A DNA stretch of 64,000 bases, from NCBI GenBank assembly GCA_005862285.1, contig SZXW01000007.1:62001-126000 (forward strand), read 5' to 3'. The notes under the pieces were generated by a model. That model saw nothing but the letters and a program-made list of their open reading frames with translations. It made no database searches and was not told where the DNA came from. Position numbers and translations under genes: made by a program. This stretch comes from Chlorobium sp. (GTDB taxonomy: Bacteria; Bacteroidota; Chlorobiia; Chlorobiales; Chlorobiaceae). Below, in pieces: positions 1-9,133 of this stretch. Each line of letters begins with the position of its first letter. Position 1 is the stretch's first letter.

Positions 1-325
1 TACAATCCTTGCAAAGTTCGAAACTGTCGCCATGGTCGAGGTGGAGAACGATAGGAATCGACTTGCCGAGTTCTTCCGCAAAAGCGACGGCACCTTGTGC
101 AAGATAGCGGAGAAGCGTTTCATTTGCATAACTTCTCGCTCCTTTTGAAACCTGAAGAATAACTGGAGAAGAGGTTTCAACACAGGCCATGATGATTGCC
201 TGCATCTGTTCGAGATTATTGAAGTTGTAGGCAGGAATGGCATAGCCTCCAGAGACGGCTTTACTGAAAAGCACTCTGCTGTTGCATAGTCCAAGTTCTT
301 TATAGGTGATTTTTTTCTTTTGCAT
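1..325 (-). CDS. fba: Class II fructose-bisphosphate aldolase, 5' part (cut by window edge)
   Basis: The first 108 codons of a zinc-dependent (class II) fructose-1,6-bisphosphate aldolase, which interconverts FBP with DHAP and G3P in the cytoplasm. Seen: start MQKKKITYKEL, an early FNNLEQMQAI segment and the metal-ligand motif HLDHGDSFE near the truncation, all typical of the family N-terminus. The ATG is preceded by a good GGAGAG ribosome site. In an autotroph using the reductive TCA cycle it would act mainly in the gluconeogenic direction (inference). It is divergent from the S41 protease gene; the two share the region 326-482 for promoters. The C-terminal two thirds lie outside the window. 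Confidence 0.93.
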   Translation of the reverse strand, partial: MQKKKITYKELGLCNSRVLFSKAVSGGYAIPAYNFNNLEQMQAIIMACVETSSPVILQVSKGARSYANETLLRYLAQGAVAFAEELGKSIPIVLHLDHGDSFELCKDC

Positions 326-482
326 TGAAAGCTCTCCTTTTATTATTATTATGTCCGGTGATTTATTACTTCATACTGCATACCGGATACGGTGTATTCA
401 AGCGTTGAGCAACAAAATACAATTTTCTTTTTCAATTTCTGCCTGGATACCGTCTCAAAACCCTCGATCATCATTCTTTGCA

Positions 483-2549
483 ATGTTTAATAGAAGCCTG
501 CTTCTCATTATTGTTCTTTTGGGAAGTGTGTCACCGATATACGGAGCAAATACCACAACATCTACCGCTTCCGCTGCAACGGTGATCCTCAGGCCGACAT
601 CCCCGGAAGAAGAAGCCGGAAAATATATCAGCCAGTACCTCCTCCAGAAGCATTACAGAAGGGTCGCGGTCACAGACTCTCTTTCCCTGCAGATATTCAA
701 TCGTTATATCGAGAACCTTGACGCAGGAAAAAATTATTTTACTGCTGTAGAAGTCGAAAACATTAGAAGATTGTATGGCAACCGTTTTGATGACGAATTT
801 CTTGCCGGGAAATCCGATGCCGGTTTTGCCATCTACAATTTTTTCGTGAAAAGGGCCAGGGACAAAATACGCTTCATGAAAGCTGTTGCAGATACTGTCA
901 ACTTCAATTTCTCTGTTCCCGAAACCCTTGAACTCGACCGGAAAGGAAGCAAATGGCCGGCTGACATGCAGCAGCTTGTCGAGCTCTGGAAAAAAGAACT
1001 GAAATATCAGTGGCTCAATCTGAAGTATACAGGAGAGAACAGTTCAAACATCCGCGCTGCTCTTTCAAAAAGCCTGACGAGCCGACTGAGCACGCTGAAC
1101 AAGCAGCGGCCCGATGATGCCTTCCAGGCTTACATCAATGCGGTAACAACCTCTTTTGATCCGCACACCAATTATTTTTCGCCTGACGAGTATGAAAACT
1201 TTCAGATTGATATGAGTCGATCTCTTGAAGGGATCGGCGCAAAACTGCAGAGTGAAAACGAATTCACCATTGTCAACGAAGTTATCCCCGGCGGTCCTGC
1301 ATTCAGGGGTAACCTGCTGAAAAAAGGTGACAAGATCATCGGTGTGGGACAGGGACCAACAGACGAACTGGTTGATGTAACCGGATGGCGGATCAATGAT
1401 GTCGTGAAATTGATCCGCGGCAGGAAAGGGACATTGGTCCGGCTGAAAGTGCTGCCCGCAAGCCAGGGAGGCCGGGGACCGGCGAAGCTGGTTCAGATCG
1501 TACGTGACAAGATAAATCTCGAGGAACAGGCAGCCCGCAAAAGTGTGATCATGCTGGGAGGAAAGAAGATCGGTGTCATTACCATTCCCTCGTTTTACCT
1601 CGATTTTGATGGACAGGAAAAAAACACGGTTGAATATAACAGCACAACTCACGATGTGACGCGTATCATAGGAGAGCTGGCATCGGATCATGTCGACGGT
1701 ATTGTCGTCGATCTCAGGGACAACGGGGGAGGGTCGCTGGAAGAAGCAGTAAGTGTTACGGGACTCTTTATTCCTTCTGGTCCTGTCGTCCAGATCAGCA
1801 ATGTCAATGGCGGTAAAACCATACTGAGGGATGAAGACCGGCGGGCTCTCTACACTGGTCCGCTAGCCGTACTGGTAAACCGCTACAGTGCATCGGCATC
1901 GGAAATATTTGCTGCCGCTGTTCAGGATTACGGCAGGGGAGTGATTATCGGTGAGAGGACATTCGGCAAGGGCACAGTACAGAGCCTGATCAAACTTGCC
2001 GGGCCGTTCTCATTTTTTGGCAAACCTGCAGATCTTGGTGAGCTGAAGATTACAATTGCAAAATTCTACCGGATATCGGGAGGAAGCACTCAGCATAAAG
2101 GGGTAGTTCCTGATATATCGATGCCGTCGATGGTCGATACGACAACAATCGGAGAGGACACCTATACAAGCAGTCTGCCCTGGAGCAGCATTTCAAAGTC
2201 ATTTTTCCGCCCCTTGGGGGATATTACATCTGAGGATATCGATGTTCTTCGGCAGAAATTCAAGGAACGTTCCTCCAGAAACCGCCTGTACCAGTCCTAT
2301 CTGCATGACCTGGGAGTTCTTGACCAGATACGCCGTAAAAAGTCTGTTTCGCTGCAGGAAACCGCATTCAAGACCGAAACGGAAACAATAAAACAGATTG
2401 AGAAACAGTGGGTTCGTGAACCTGATTCGACAAAAGACATCAACAAGGATGTCGTGCTGAACCAGTCTGCGGCGGTTGTTTCGGACCTTGCGATATTGAA
2501 GGCCGCCCATCGGCAGACGGTCATAAGGGTAATGCCGCCGCTCAATTGA
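483..2549 (+). CDS. Periplasmic S41 carboxy-terminal processing protease (Tsp/Prc type), copy 1
   Basis: A 688-residue tail-specific protease. Order: Sec signal peptide (about 1-22), an N-terminal helical region of the Prc type, a PDZ domain (around GGPAFRGNLLKKGDKIIGVG), then the S41 peptidase domain. The Ser/Lys dyad is visible as the central Ser of NRYSASASE (about residue 471) and Lys in TFGKGTVQ (about 496), 25 residues apart as in E. coli Tsp. Upstream in-frame ATGs at 306 and 351 exist, but only the start at 483 puts the signal peptide at the N-terminus. No strong ribosome site. A second gene at 41638 encodes a near full-length paralogue. Role in degrading or trimming periplasmic proteins is from family knowledge. 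Confidence 0.93.
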   Translation: MFNRSLLLIIVLLGSVSPIYGANTTTSTASAATVILRPTSPEEEAGKYISQYLLQKHYRRVAVTDSLSLQIFNRYIENLDAGKNYFTAVEVENIRRLYGNRFDDEFLAGKSDAGFAIYNFFVKRARDKIRFMKAVADTVNFNFSVPETLELDRKGSKWPADMQQLVELWKKELKYQWLNLKYTGENSSNIRAALSKSLTSRLSTLNKQRPDDAFQAYINAVTTSFDPHTNYFSPDEYENFQIDMSRSLEGIGAKLQSENEFTIVNEVIPGGPAFRGNLLKKGDKIIGVGQGPTDELVDVTGWRINDVVKLIRGRKGTLVRLKVLPASQGGRGPAKLVQIVRDKINLEEQAARKSVIMLGGKKIGVITIPSFYLDFDGQEKNTVEYNSTTHDVTRIIGELASDHVDGIVVDLRDNGGGSLEEAVSVTGLFIPSGPVVQISNVNGGKTILRDEDRRALYTGPLAVLVNRYSASASEIFAAAVQDYGRGVIIGERTFGKGTVQSLIKLAGPFSFFGKPADLGELKITIAKFYRISGGSTQHKGVVPDISMPSMVDTTTIGEDTYTSSLPWSSISKSFFRPLGDITSEDIDVLRQKFKERSSRNRLYQSYLHDLGVLDQIRRKKSVSLQETAFKTETETIKQIEKQWVREPDSTKDINKDVVLNQSAAVVSDLAILKAAHRQTVIRVMPPLN

Positions 2550-2751
2550 CACCTGTTTTCTATTCCTTTCTTTGCTGTCTCCTCTCCTTGCAAATTCTCA
2601 GAGAAAAAGATTGCTTTTCAGTTCATAACGAATAGAAGTAAAGTTTATCCGCAGTGAAAAAATGTTTACTCCTTCAATCCGGATTGATCGAATCTATGAT
2701 CAGCCGTTAAAATTCACTATCAAGTTTTGAATTGATCATACAGTTTGTTAT

Positions 2752-2773
2752 CATATGAGTAAACATTCATATG
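2752..2773. promoter_or_regulatory. Putative ArsR-family operator O1
   Basis: Perfect 7-bp inverted repeat CATATGA-N8-TCATATG. It overlaps the first proposed start codon (2755) of the ArsR-family gene. The same architecture recurs at 3164-3185 before the efflux permease gene. ArsR/SmtB repressors bind such 22-24 bp dyads, so autorepression is the natural reading (inference). Confidence 0.6.
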
Positions 2774-3147
2774 TAATGATCCATCAGTTCAACAACAGAG
2801 AAGAGGGCTGTCAGGAAGAGTGCTTTCATCCCGATATCGTCGATCGTATCCGAAAAGAGATGCCGGAAGAAAAGCTTCTCGAGGGGCTCGCGCAGCTTTT
2901 CAAGGTCCTTGGAGACAATACGAGGATCAGAATACTCAATGCTCTCTATCAAACCGAGCTTTGTGTATGCGATCTCACTTCGGTTCTCGGTATGAATCAG
3001 TCTGCAGTTTCACATCAGTTGCGAGTGCTGAGGGATGCTAAAATCGTGAAGTCGAGAAAAAAAGGGAAAAATGTACTGTACAGCCTTGATGACAGCCATA
3101 TTTCCGGTCTCATTCAGTTGGGGAGTGAACATGTGCATGAACAGTGA
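2755..3147 (+). CDS. ArsR/SmtB-family metal-sensing repressor
   Basis: A 130-residue winged-helix repressor. Seen: recognition region LCVCDLTSVLGMNQSAVSHQLRVLRDA, with ELCVCDL in the helix that carries the metal thiolates of ArsR/CadC proteins, and extra N-terminal cysteines in GCQEEC that could complete a CadC-like site. Such proteins repress efflux genes until thiophilic metal or metalloid binds. It is followed, 69 bp on, by an SO_0444-type efflux permease, with a matching operator in the gap. Start is uncertain: ATG 2755 lies inside operator O1, while the in-frame ATG at 2776 would leave the whole operator upstream and give 123 residues. Neither has a Shine-Dalgarno site. The metal cannot be told from sequence. 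Confidence 0.9.
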   Translation: MSKHSYVMIHQFNNREEGCQEECFHPDIVDRIRKEMPEEKLLEGLAQLFKVLGDNTRIRILNALYQTELCVCDLTSVLGMNQSAVSHQLRVLRDAKIVKSRKKGKNVLYSLDDSHISGLIQLGSEHVHEQ

Positions 3148-3163
3148 TATTTTTTTTCTTTTA

Positions 3164-3185
3164 CATATGAATATATTTTCATGTG
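3164..3185. promoter_or_regulatory. Putative ArsR-family operator O2 before the efflux permease
   Basis: CATATGA-N8-TCATGTG, the same half-sites and spacer length as O1 with one changed base. It lies between the repressor stop codon and the permease start, so the permease probably has its own repressible promoter in addition to read-through (inference). Confidence 0.6.
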
Positions 3186-3216
3186 AGTATTTGTTGTTTT
3201 AAAAAAGGGGGTAAAG

Positions 3217-4386
3217 GTGCCTGATGTATTTAACATAATTTATTCTGTAATTCTTGCATCATGGAAGGTACTGCTTGATTCGGCACCTTTTGTGCTTCTC
3301 GGATTCTTCATGTCGGGATTATTGAAAGCTTTTCTTCCGGATGATTTCGTGGCAAGGCATTTGAGCGGCAGTGGAGTTGGAAGTATCTTTAAAGGCGCTT
3401 TGCTCGGGGTTCCGATTCCTCTCTGCAGTTGCGGAGTTCTGCCTGCAGCTGCAGGCCTTAAAAAGCAGGGTGCGGGTAAAGGTGCGGTCACTTCGTTTCT
3501 CATTTCAACACCTGAAACGGGCAAGGATGCCATAGCGGTTACCTATGCCCTTCTCGATCCGCTTATGGCAGTAGTGCGACCGGTCGTAGCCGTCATTATG
3601 GCGATAGGAACGGGAATATTCGTTTCTTTTTCAGAGAGGGGTAAGGAAGGCCTGGACCATTCTGAACATGATACCGGAAATGGTCATGCACAAACATGCA
3701 GTTCCTCATGCTGCACCAGTCATTCCGTCCATGAAAAGAGAACGGTATACGAAAAATTCAGGGGGGGAATGTCATTTGCATTCGGAGATCTGCTGAAGGA
3801 TGTCGCGGGATGGCTGTTTGTCGGCATCATGATTTCCGGTTTGATATCAGTTTTTATTTCGACTGAAATAGTGGAACGTTTTTTTTCTAACGAATTCTTT
3901 TCAATGATTCTGATGTTCCTGTTTTCAGTACCTCTGTATGTTTGTGCCACTTCTTCCACACCTATCGTTGCGGCTCTTGCACTGAAAGGCCTTTCTCCCG
4001 GTGCGGCTCTTGTTTTTCTTCTTGCCGGACCTGCAACAAATGCCGCTTCACTTCCGGTCATTTCCAGAATTCTCGGAAAAAAAGCCACAGTAGTTTATCT
4101 GTTGTCCATTGTCGTCATATCGATAATTTCCGGATTGCTGGTGAACGATCTTTACCGGTATCTCGGACTGGATATAAAACACTGGGTCAGCCAGGCGATT
4201 CATGAGGAAGGCGGTGTTATTCCTGTAGTATCTTCAGTTCTTCTTGTTGCACTGGTCATCAAATCATTTCTGCCGGCGAAACGCTCCTGTTGCGATACCG
4301 GGGCACATAGCCATGACGGTTCACATGAAGGACACAATGCAAAGATTCACAACGAAGATCATGTACATTGCGAGTGCGTAAAATAA
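3217..4386 (+). CDS. SO_0444-type Cu/Zn efflux permease (DUF318 family)
   Basis: A 389-residue inner-membrane permease of the DUF318/ArsP-related group. Seen: hydrophobic segments from residue 5 on; the conserved GVPIPLCSCGVLPAA and STPETGKDA motifs; a His/Cys-rich cytoplasmic loop (about 145-170) and a His-rich C-terminal tail ending HVHCECVK, both likely metal-binding. Homologues named SO_0444 export copper and zinc. GTG start at 3217 is chosen because a GGGGG ribosome site lies six bases before it. Adjacent ArsR-type repressor and operator O2 indicate metal-induced expression. It converges with copA, leaving only 23 bp between stop codons. Confidence 0.86.
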   Translation: MPDVFNIIYSVILASWKVLLDSAPFVLLGFFMSGLLKAFLPDDFVARHLSGSGVGSIFKGALLGVPIPLCSCGVLPAAAGLKKQGAGKGAVTSFLISTPETGKDAIAVTYALLDPLMAVVRPVVAVIMAIGTGIFVSFSERGKEGLDHSEHDTGNGHAQTCSSSCCTSHSVHEKRTVYEKFRGGMSFAFGDLLKDVAGWLFVGIMISGLISVFISTEIVERFFSNEFFSMILMFLFSVPLYVCATSSTPIVAALALKGLSPGAALVFLLAGPATNAASLPVISRILGKKATVVYLLSIVVISIISGLLVNDLYRYLGLDIKHWVSQAIHEEGGVIPVVSSVLLVALVIKSFLPAKRSCCDTGAHSHDGSHEGHNAKIHNEDHVHCECVK

Positions 4387-4409
4387 TAAAGGGCAGTGCA
4401 AGGCGCCTG

Positions 4410-6686
4410 TTACAGTTTCCTTGTTTTGAGCCGGAGTGAATTGCTGACAACCGAAACGCTGCTTCCCGCCATGGCAAGCCCTGAAAAAACAGGGTTCAGG
4501 AATATCCCCCAGATAGGGTAAAGTGCCCCAGCGGCGAGCGGAATCCCGATGATGTTGTAGATAAATGCCCAGAACAGGTTCTGGCGGATAACGTTCATTG
4601 TGGCATGAGAGAGCGTTATAGCCTGTGCAATTTTTCTGATATCGCCCTTGAGGAGGGTAATGCCTGCCGACTCGATTGCGATATCGGTTCCTGTAGCCAT
4701 TGCGATACCGACATCTGCCAGCGCGAGGGCGGGAGCGTCATTGATGCCGTCACCGGCCATTGCTACTTTTTTTCCGTTTGCCTGAAGGGCCTTGATTTTT
4801 TCAGCCTTCTCGCCGGGCATGACTTCGGAAAAAACATCATCGATCCCTGCCTGTCCGGCAATATATGCTGCAGCTGACTTGTTGTCTCCGGTCACCATGA
4901 TAACCTTCAGGCCCATGCGGTGCAGCGCGGAGATTGATTCGGCAGCATGCGGCTTTACCGTGTCACTCAGAGCGATAAGGCCTTTCAGTGTCCCGTTTTC
5001 TTCGACGATGACAACGGTTTTTCCCTGATCCTGAAGCTTTTTGATTTCAGGATTGCCTTTTTCATTGGTACCGGGTTTTCGAACGATAATCGAACTGCCG
5101 TCGATCGAGCCCGAAACCCCGATTCCTTCAAGAGCCTCGAATGACACTATCTCGCCGGGAACAAGGCCCTTCTGGCCGGCATGTTCAACGATAGCCCTTG
5201 CAAGCGGATGTTCCGAACGGTTTTCAACACTTGCCGCAAGCTGAAGCACCAAATTCTTACCGGCAGCGCCATCAAACGATATGATATCTGTAACCGCAGG
5301 GTTTCCGGTTGTGATGGTCCCGGTTTTATCGAGCACGATGGTATCGACAGCTGCAAGCTTTTCAAGGCTTTCGGCGTTACGGATCAGTATTCCGTATTCC
5401 GCACCTTTGCCGACGCCGACTATGATGGCCGTCGGTGTTGCGAGGCCGAGAGCGCAGGGGCATGCTATCACGAGAATACCGACCATTCCCATGATACCGA
5501 ATGAGAGTGCCTGCGAAAACCCGATGAAATAAGACCCGGCGGTAAGCCAGACGATCAAACAGAGTGCGGCGATAACAAGCACGGCAGGCACAAAAACACC
5601 GGCAATCCAGTCGGCGATATGCTGTATGGGCGCTTTGGACCCCTGTGCATCCTCGACCATCCTGATGATGCGGGAAAGCACCGTATCCTTGCCGACATTC
5701 GAAGCGACAAACGTGAAGGACCCCTGTTTGTTGATGGTTCCCCCGATTACTGTGTCGCTTTTCTTTTTATCGACTGGAAGGGGTTCGCCTGATACCATGG
5801 ATTCGTCAACTGATGAAAAGCCATCAGTGACGGTGCCGTCCACGGGAATTTTAGTCCCGGGTTTTACGATCACCTGGTCGCCCTTTCTTACCTGTTCGAG
5901 AGGAATTTCAATCTCCTTGCCGTTTCTCAGCACAAGGGCGGATTTTGCCTGAAGGCCGATGAGCTTTTCGATGGCTTCCCCGGTTTTCATTTTCGAGCGG
6001 GCTTCCAGATATTTACCGAGCAGAACGAAACCTATCACGACGATAGTGACATCGAAATAAGTATAATCGGGGATTCGAAGAAGCTGCTTTATTGGCGGGA
6101 CAAGCGTTATGAGGGCGCTGAAGATGAAGGCCGTCAGCGTGCCGAGACCGATCAGGGTGTCCATGTTTGCCGCTCCCGTGCGGATAAAGAGCGTTATGCC
6201 ATGAAGAAACGGAGCTCCCGTGCGGAAAACCATGTAGGTCGAAATCGCCATGGAGATGACATTGAACAGCTCCATCGGAACCGGCAGATTGGGTACGGCA
6301 GGGACTATCTTTGCCGCGATATCCCACATCATCAGCAGGAAAACAAGAAGGGCCAGAGGAAATGCAAAAAGCACCTTTGCGAGCTGTTCGTCGAGTTCAC
6401 GCTGCTTTTCTTCCTTAATCAGGGAAACATCCGCAGGAGCGGATGGGAAAACAGGGCAGGTATCACTTTCAGGATGTTCTGCAATCAGATTGTAACCATA
6501 TTTTTCGATGACATCGTTGAGGGCATTGGCGGAAAGAGCTTCGCCCTCGAATTCGATACTTGCTTTTTCCGTAGCAAGATTGACATCGACTTGTCTTATG
6601 CCCTCGACTTTCGAGAGCTTTTTCGAGATGATGGCCGCACAGCTCGCGCAGTGCATGCCTTTGACCGTATATGTTTCCTTGCTCAT
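4410..6686 (-). CDS. copA: Copper-exporting P1B-type ATPase
   Basis: A 758-residue heavy-metal ATPase. Order: one N-terminal HMA domain with GMHCASC (about residues 10-16), membrane helices, actuator domain (SGEPLPV), the ion-path CPC motif in [12 protein letters not shown] (about 411), phosphorylated Asp of DKTGTIT (residue 453), and the [10 protein letters not shown] hinge. CPC plus an HMA domain is typical of Cu(I) export. The start codon overlaps the stop of the upstream DUF305 gene as ATGA, so the two are translationally coupled. The unusual leader described at 7359-7567 precedes this operon. Confidence 0.95.
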   Translation of the reverse strand: MSKETYTVKGMHCASCAAIISKKLSKVEGIRQVDVNLATEKASIEFEGEALSANALNDVIEKYGYNLIAEHPESDTCPVFPSAPADVSLIKEEKQRELDEQLAKVLFAFPLALLVFLLMMWDIAAKIVPAVPNLPVPMELFNVISMAISTYMVFRTGAPFLHGITLFIRTGAANMDTLIGLGTLTAFIFSALITLVPPIKQLLRIPDYTYFDVTIVVIGFVLLGKYLEARSKMKTGEAIEKLIGLQAKSALVLRNGKEIEIPLEQVRKGDQVIVKPGTKIPVDGTVTDGFSSVDESMVSGEPLPVDKKKSDTVIGGTINKQGSFTFVASNVGKDTVLSRIIRMVEDAQGSKAPIQHIADWIAGVFVPAVLVIAALCLIVWLTAGSYFIGFSQALSFGIMGMVGILVIACPCALGLATPTAIIVGVGKGAEYGILIRNAESLEKLAAVDTIVLDKTGTITTGNPAVTDIISFDGAAGKNLVLQLAASVENRSEHPLARAIVEHAGQKGLVPGEIVSFEALEGIGVSGSIDGSSIIVRKPGTNEKGNPEIKKLQDQGKTVVIVEENGTLKGLIALSDTVKPHAAESISALHRMGLKVIMVTGDNKSAAAYIAGQAGIDDVFSEVMPGEKAEKIKALQANGKKVAMAGDGINDAPALALADVGIAMATGTDIAIESAGITLLKGDIRKIAQAITLSHATMNVIRQNLFWAFIYNIIGIPLAAGALYPIWGIFLNPVFSGLAMAGSSVSVVSNSLRLKTRKL

Positions 6687-7264
6687 GGACAGGGGCTCAT
6701 GTCTGCAGTGTTATACCAGGATTTTCTCCATACCCTGAGAAGTGCAAGGTTTTCATGCAGGGACCGTTCGGTTTCATCGGCATTGTCGAGTATTTCCGAA
6801 CGGCCTGATTTCAGGCGGATCGCCCTTGCCATTTGTATTCCTCTTTCATGATGGGCGATCAGTGCGTTCAGGAAACGGAGATCAAACGTATGGTTGTAGG
6901 CTCCGAGATGGACAACCTGAGGGTCCTGACCGATTTTGCTGTTATCGAACCATTGTGTTTTCCATTTTTTCAACTGTTCTATTACTGCTGGTTCATTTTT
7001 GAGTATATCGGAGCACAGTTTCAGGATCTCCGGCCTTCGACTTGCTTTTGCTTCCTGTGCAAGCAGTATCGCTTCACGGTGATGAGCGATCATGTCATCG
7101 ATGTACCTGAGGTCTGTCCATTTGTCCGAGGTATTCATATCCATAACGGATTTGTCATACATCGTCATTCGATACTCGGGAGTAAGCCAGTAACCTGTTC
7201 CCGTACCGATGACGAAGGCCGCAATCATCAGGGAAATTGTCAGGGGCAACGATACTTTCTGCAT
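6683..7264 (-). CDS. Membrane-anchored DUF305 (ferritin-like) protein of the copper operon
   Basis: 193 residues from ATG 7264: an N-terminal membrane anchor or signal (about 5-25), then two DUF305 repeats. Seen: [15 protein letters not shown] in the first and [14 protein letters not shown] in the second, each with the paired His of the family. DUF305 proteins are periplasmic or anchored ferritin-like folds often found with copper resistance genes; function is not settled. An upstream in-frame ATG (7321) would put hydrophilic sequence before the anchor, so 7264 is preferred. It is the first gene of the operon, coupled to copA by a 4-bp overlap. Confidence 0.87.
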   Translation of the reverse strand: MQKVSLPLTISLMIAAFVIGTGTGYWLTPEYRMTMYDKSVMDMNTSDKWTDLRYIDDMIAHHREAILLAQEAKASRRPEILKLCSDILKNEPAVIEQLKKWKTQWFDNSKIGQDPQVVHLGAYNHTFDLRFLNALIAHHERGIQMARAIRLKSGRSEILDNADETERSLHENLALLRVWRKSWYNTADMSPCP

Positions 7265-7358
7265 GGAAGCTCTGTTATTGTTATGCTTTACGTAATGAGC
7301 CAAGAGCGCCTGTGCTTGCATGGCAATTACAGGTGCTGTAATGATAACTATTAATTAA

Positions 7359-7397
7359 AACTTGCAGTTACGGAATTTGGTTCCGGCACTGCAAGTT
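7359..7397 (-). terminator. Terminator-like hairpin in the DUF305-copA leader
   Basis: Perfect 10-bp arms AACTTGCAGT / ACTGCAAGTT enclosing a further 5-bp stem (CGGAA/TTCCG). On the minus strand the 3' arm runs straight into TTTTAATTAATA, a Rho-independent terminator shape. It lies about 95 bases before the DUF305 start codon, so it would stop transcription within the leader, or end a short RNA. A competing CCGGCA/TGCCGG pairing (7399-7404 with 7383-7388) is possible. Confidence 0.5.
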
Positions 7398-7498
7398 ATG
7401 CCGGTATGAAACAATTGTTTTCCTGCAGTCATGCAAACGAATGGCCGGTTATAAAAAATTGAAAAGAATCGTCAGGTTTTCACGTAATAACCATATAA

Positions 7499-7567
7499 AG
7501 GAAGATGATCGCAAAAGAGGGGTTGCGATTCCTATATTGAAAAGCGAGGATTTGTCCACATCTTCCT
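7499..7567 (-). ncRNA. Candidate structured leader RNA (nested stems) upstream of DUF305-copA
   Basis: A 9-bp perfect stem (7499-7507 with 7559-7567) directly followed inside by a 7-bp perfect stem (7508-7514 with 7523-7529), and a small GGA/TCC hairpin (7548-7557), a three-way-junction-like fold. It could be read from either strand; the minus strand is favoured because the terminator-like hairpin at 7359-7397 follows in that direction. No known RNA family is recognised. Confidence 0.35.
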
Positions 7568-7616
7568 CTTATTAGTCCGGCAACAATGAGTCGCAAGAAA
7601 ATCCATGCGACGGGCC

Positions 7617-7715
7617 TGTCATTCTGAATGAAGTGTAGCGTAATGAAGAATCCATTTTGTTACTATAAAATAAGTTATGGATTCTTCGGCCGACTGCATC
7701 GGCCTCAGAATGACA
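7617..7715. repeat. 99-bp inverted-repeat element (dispersed GTCATYCTGA family)
   Basis: Terminal arms TGTCATTCTGA (7617-7627) and TCAGAATGACA (7705-7715) are perfect inverted repeats; inside them GAAGAATCCAT (7645-7655) pairs with ATGGATTCTTC (7677-7687). Ends of this kind (GTCATYCTGARYGAAG) belong to a small palindromic repeat seen widely in bacterial chromosomes. A partial, degenerate copy is at 46651-46686. The in-frame ATG at 7677 lies inside the element, which argues against it as a start for the downstream regulator. Confidence 0.7.
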
Positions 7716-7718
7716 AAA

Positions 7719-7735
7719 TTGGAATTATTGTTGCT
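7719..7735 (+). promoter_or_regulatory. Possible sigma-54 promoter of the response-regulator gene
   Basis: TTGG-N10-GCT: GG at 7721-7722 and GC at 7733-7734 with the obligatory 10-base spacing, and TTGCT matching the -12 element. The -24 side is only TTGGAA. Transcription would begin near 7746, after the ATG at 7743 but before that at 7773. Confidence 0.4.
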
Positions 7736-7772
7736 GACCAGGATGAACAGTTCTAATCGCCGGAATAATAAT

Positions 7773-9113
7773 ATGACACAAATGCAGGTACTTGTCGTAG
7801 ATGACGAGATGAACATAAGAAAGACACTTGCACTTTTCATGGAATCGAGGGGTCACAAAGTAACAACGGCAAACAGTTCACGTTCTGCGCTGGACGAAAT
7901 TGCACGGAACCGTTATGATCTCGCATTTGTCGATATCAGGCTTGGTACCGAGAGCGGACTCGATCTGGTAAAGGTTTTTACAAACACTTGCCCATCGATG
8001 AAGGTTATTGTCATAACGGCTTATGCTTCGATCGATACCGCTGTTGAAGCCATGAAACGCGGAGCCTCCGATTATCTCGCCAAACCATTTACACCCGCTC
8101 AGCTCGAAATGATGATTGAACGGCTGGCTGCGATGTGTGAAATGGAAAAAAGGATCGCATTCCTCCAGGACACGCTCGACAACATCAATCCTGAAGTAAC
8201 ATTTGTTTCCCGGGATGCGGCAATGCAGAAAACAATTGAACTTGCAAAGCAGGTTGCCTCTTCGGAAGCAGTTGTGATGCTTCGCGGACCGAGCGGCACC
8301 GGAAAAAGTGTCCTGGCCCGATCGATCCACCAGTGGAGCAAACGGTCTCATAATCCTTTCAGCATTATTTCCTGTCCATCACTAAGTCATGAATTGCTTG
8401 AAAGTGAACTTTTCGGACATGTAAAAGGTGCTTTTACCGGAGCGCTCAGGGATAATCCCGGCAGGATTGCCGCAAGCGAGGGAGGCACCCTTTTTCTTGA
8501 CGAAATAGGTGACATCCCGCTCTCAATTCAACCGAAACTGCTGCGGTTCATTCAGGAAAGGGAATATGAACGGGTAGGCGATCATCTCACCAGAAAAGCC
8601 GATGTCCGTATTTTAGCAGCGACAAACAACGATCTTGAAAAAGCTCTCGAGAAAGGGTGCTTCCGTGAAGATCTCTATTATCGTCTGAATGTCGTCCAGA
8701 TTTTTCTGCCGCCGCTTGCTGAGAGAAAAAGAGATATACCTGAACTGGCCGAAAAAACGCTTGCCGGTTTCAACGCTCAATACCACAAGAGTATCCATGC
8801 TTTCAGCAATGAAGTCATCTCCATGTTTCAGGAATATTCCTGGCCGGGAAACATAAGGGAACTCAGGAATGTAATTGAACGTGCAGTTATTCTCTGTGAA
8901 AACAACATCATCGGTAAAGAGCTTCTTCCTGATTCTATCTCGGCAAAAAGTTCACCGGTAAGAATCGGTGATATGGTTACCCTCGAGTCAATTGAAGAAA
9001 TGCATATACGACAGGTTCTTGAGAGCACAAAATCACTTCAGGAAGCGGCAAGCGTTCTTGGTATCGACCAGGCAACCCTCTGGAGAAAACGAAAACAGTT
9101 CGGCATTCTGTAA
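7773..9113 (+). CDS. Sigma-54-dependent NtrC-family response regulator, AlgB-like
   Basis: 446 residues in three domains: receiver (1-120; acidic pair in VVDDE, phosphoacceptor Asp54 in FVDIR, Lys in LAKPF), AAA+ sigma-54 activator (Walker A GPSGTGKS, the sigma-54 contact loop GAFTGA, DEIGDI), and a C-terminal Fis-type helix-turn-helix ending in [16 protein letters not shown]. The TLWRKRK ending resembles AlgB. Start 7773 is chosen because it puts the phosphoacceptor at residue 54 as in NtrC, has CGGAA upstream, and lies downstream of the possible sigma-54 promoter; in-frame ATGs at 7677 and 7743 are less likely. The next genes are a transporter and a KinB-like kinase, its probable targets and partner. 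Confidence 0.93.
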   Translation: MTQMQVLVVDDEMNIRKTLALFMESRGHKVTTANSSRSALDEIARNRYDLAFVDIRLGTESGLDLVKVFTNTCPSMKVIVITAYASIDTAVEAMKRGASDYLAKPFTPAQLEMMIERLAAMCEMEKRIAFLQDTLDNINPEVTFVSRDAAMQKTIELAKQVASSEAVVMLRGPSGTGKSVLARSIHQWSKRSHNPFSIISCPSLSHELLESELFGHVKGAFTGALRDNPGRIAASEGGTLFLDEIGDIPLSIQPKLLRFIQEREYERVGDHLTRKADVRILAATNNDLEKALEKGCFREDLYYRLNVVQIFLPPLAERKRDIPELAEKTLAGFNAQYHKSIHAFSNEVISMFQEYSWPGNIRELRNVIERAVILCENNIIGKELLPDSISAKSSPVRIGDMVTLESIEEMHIRQVLESTKSLQEAASVLGIDQATLWRKRKQFGIL

Positions 9114-9133
9114 TCACAGCTTGCAGCACCCTC

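Noticed and set aside
6201-6851. 216-codon plus-strand frame across the copA and DUF305 genes
   Set aside because: Antisense shadow of two well-supported genes; no motif, signal or ribosome site.
7677-7772. N-terminal extension of the response regulator
   Set aside because: It begins inside the inverted-repeat element and would place the phosphoacceptor far from the usual position.
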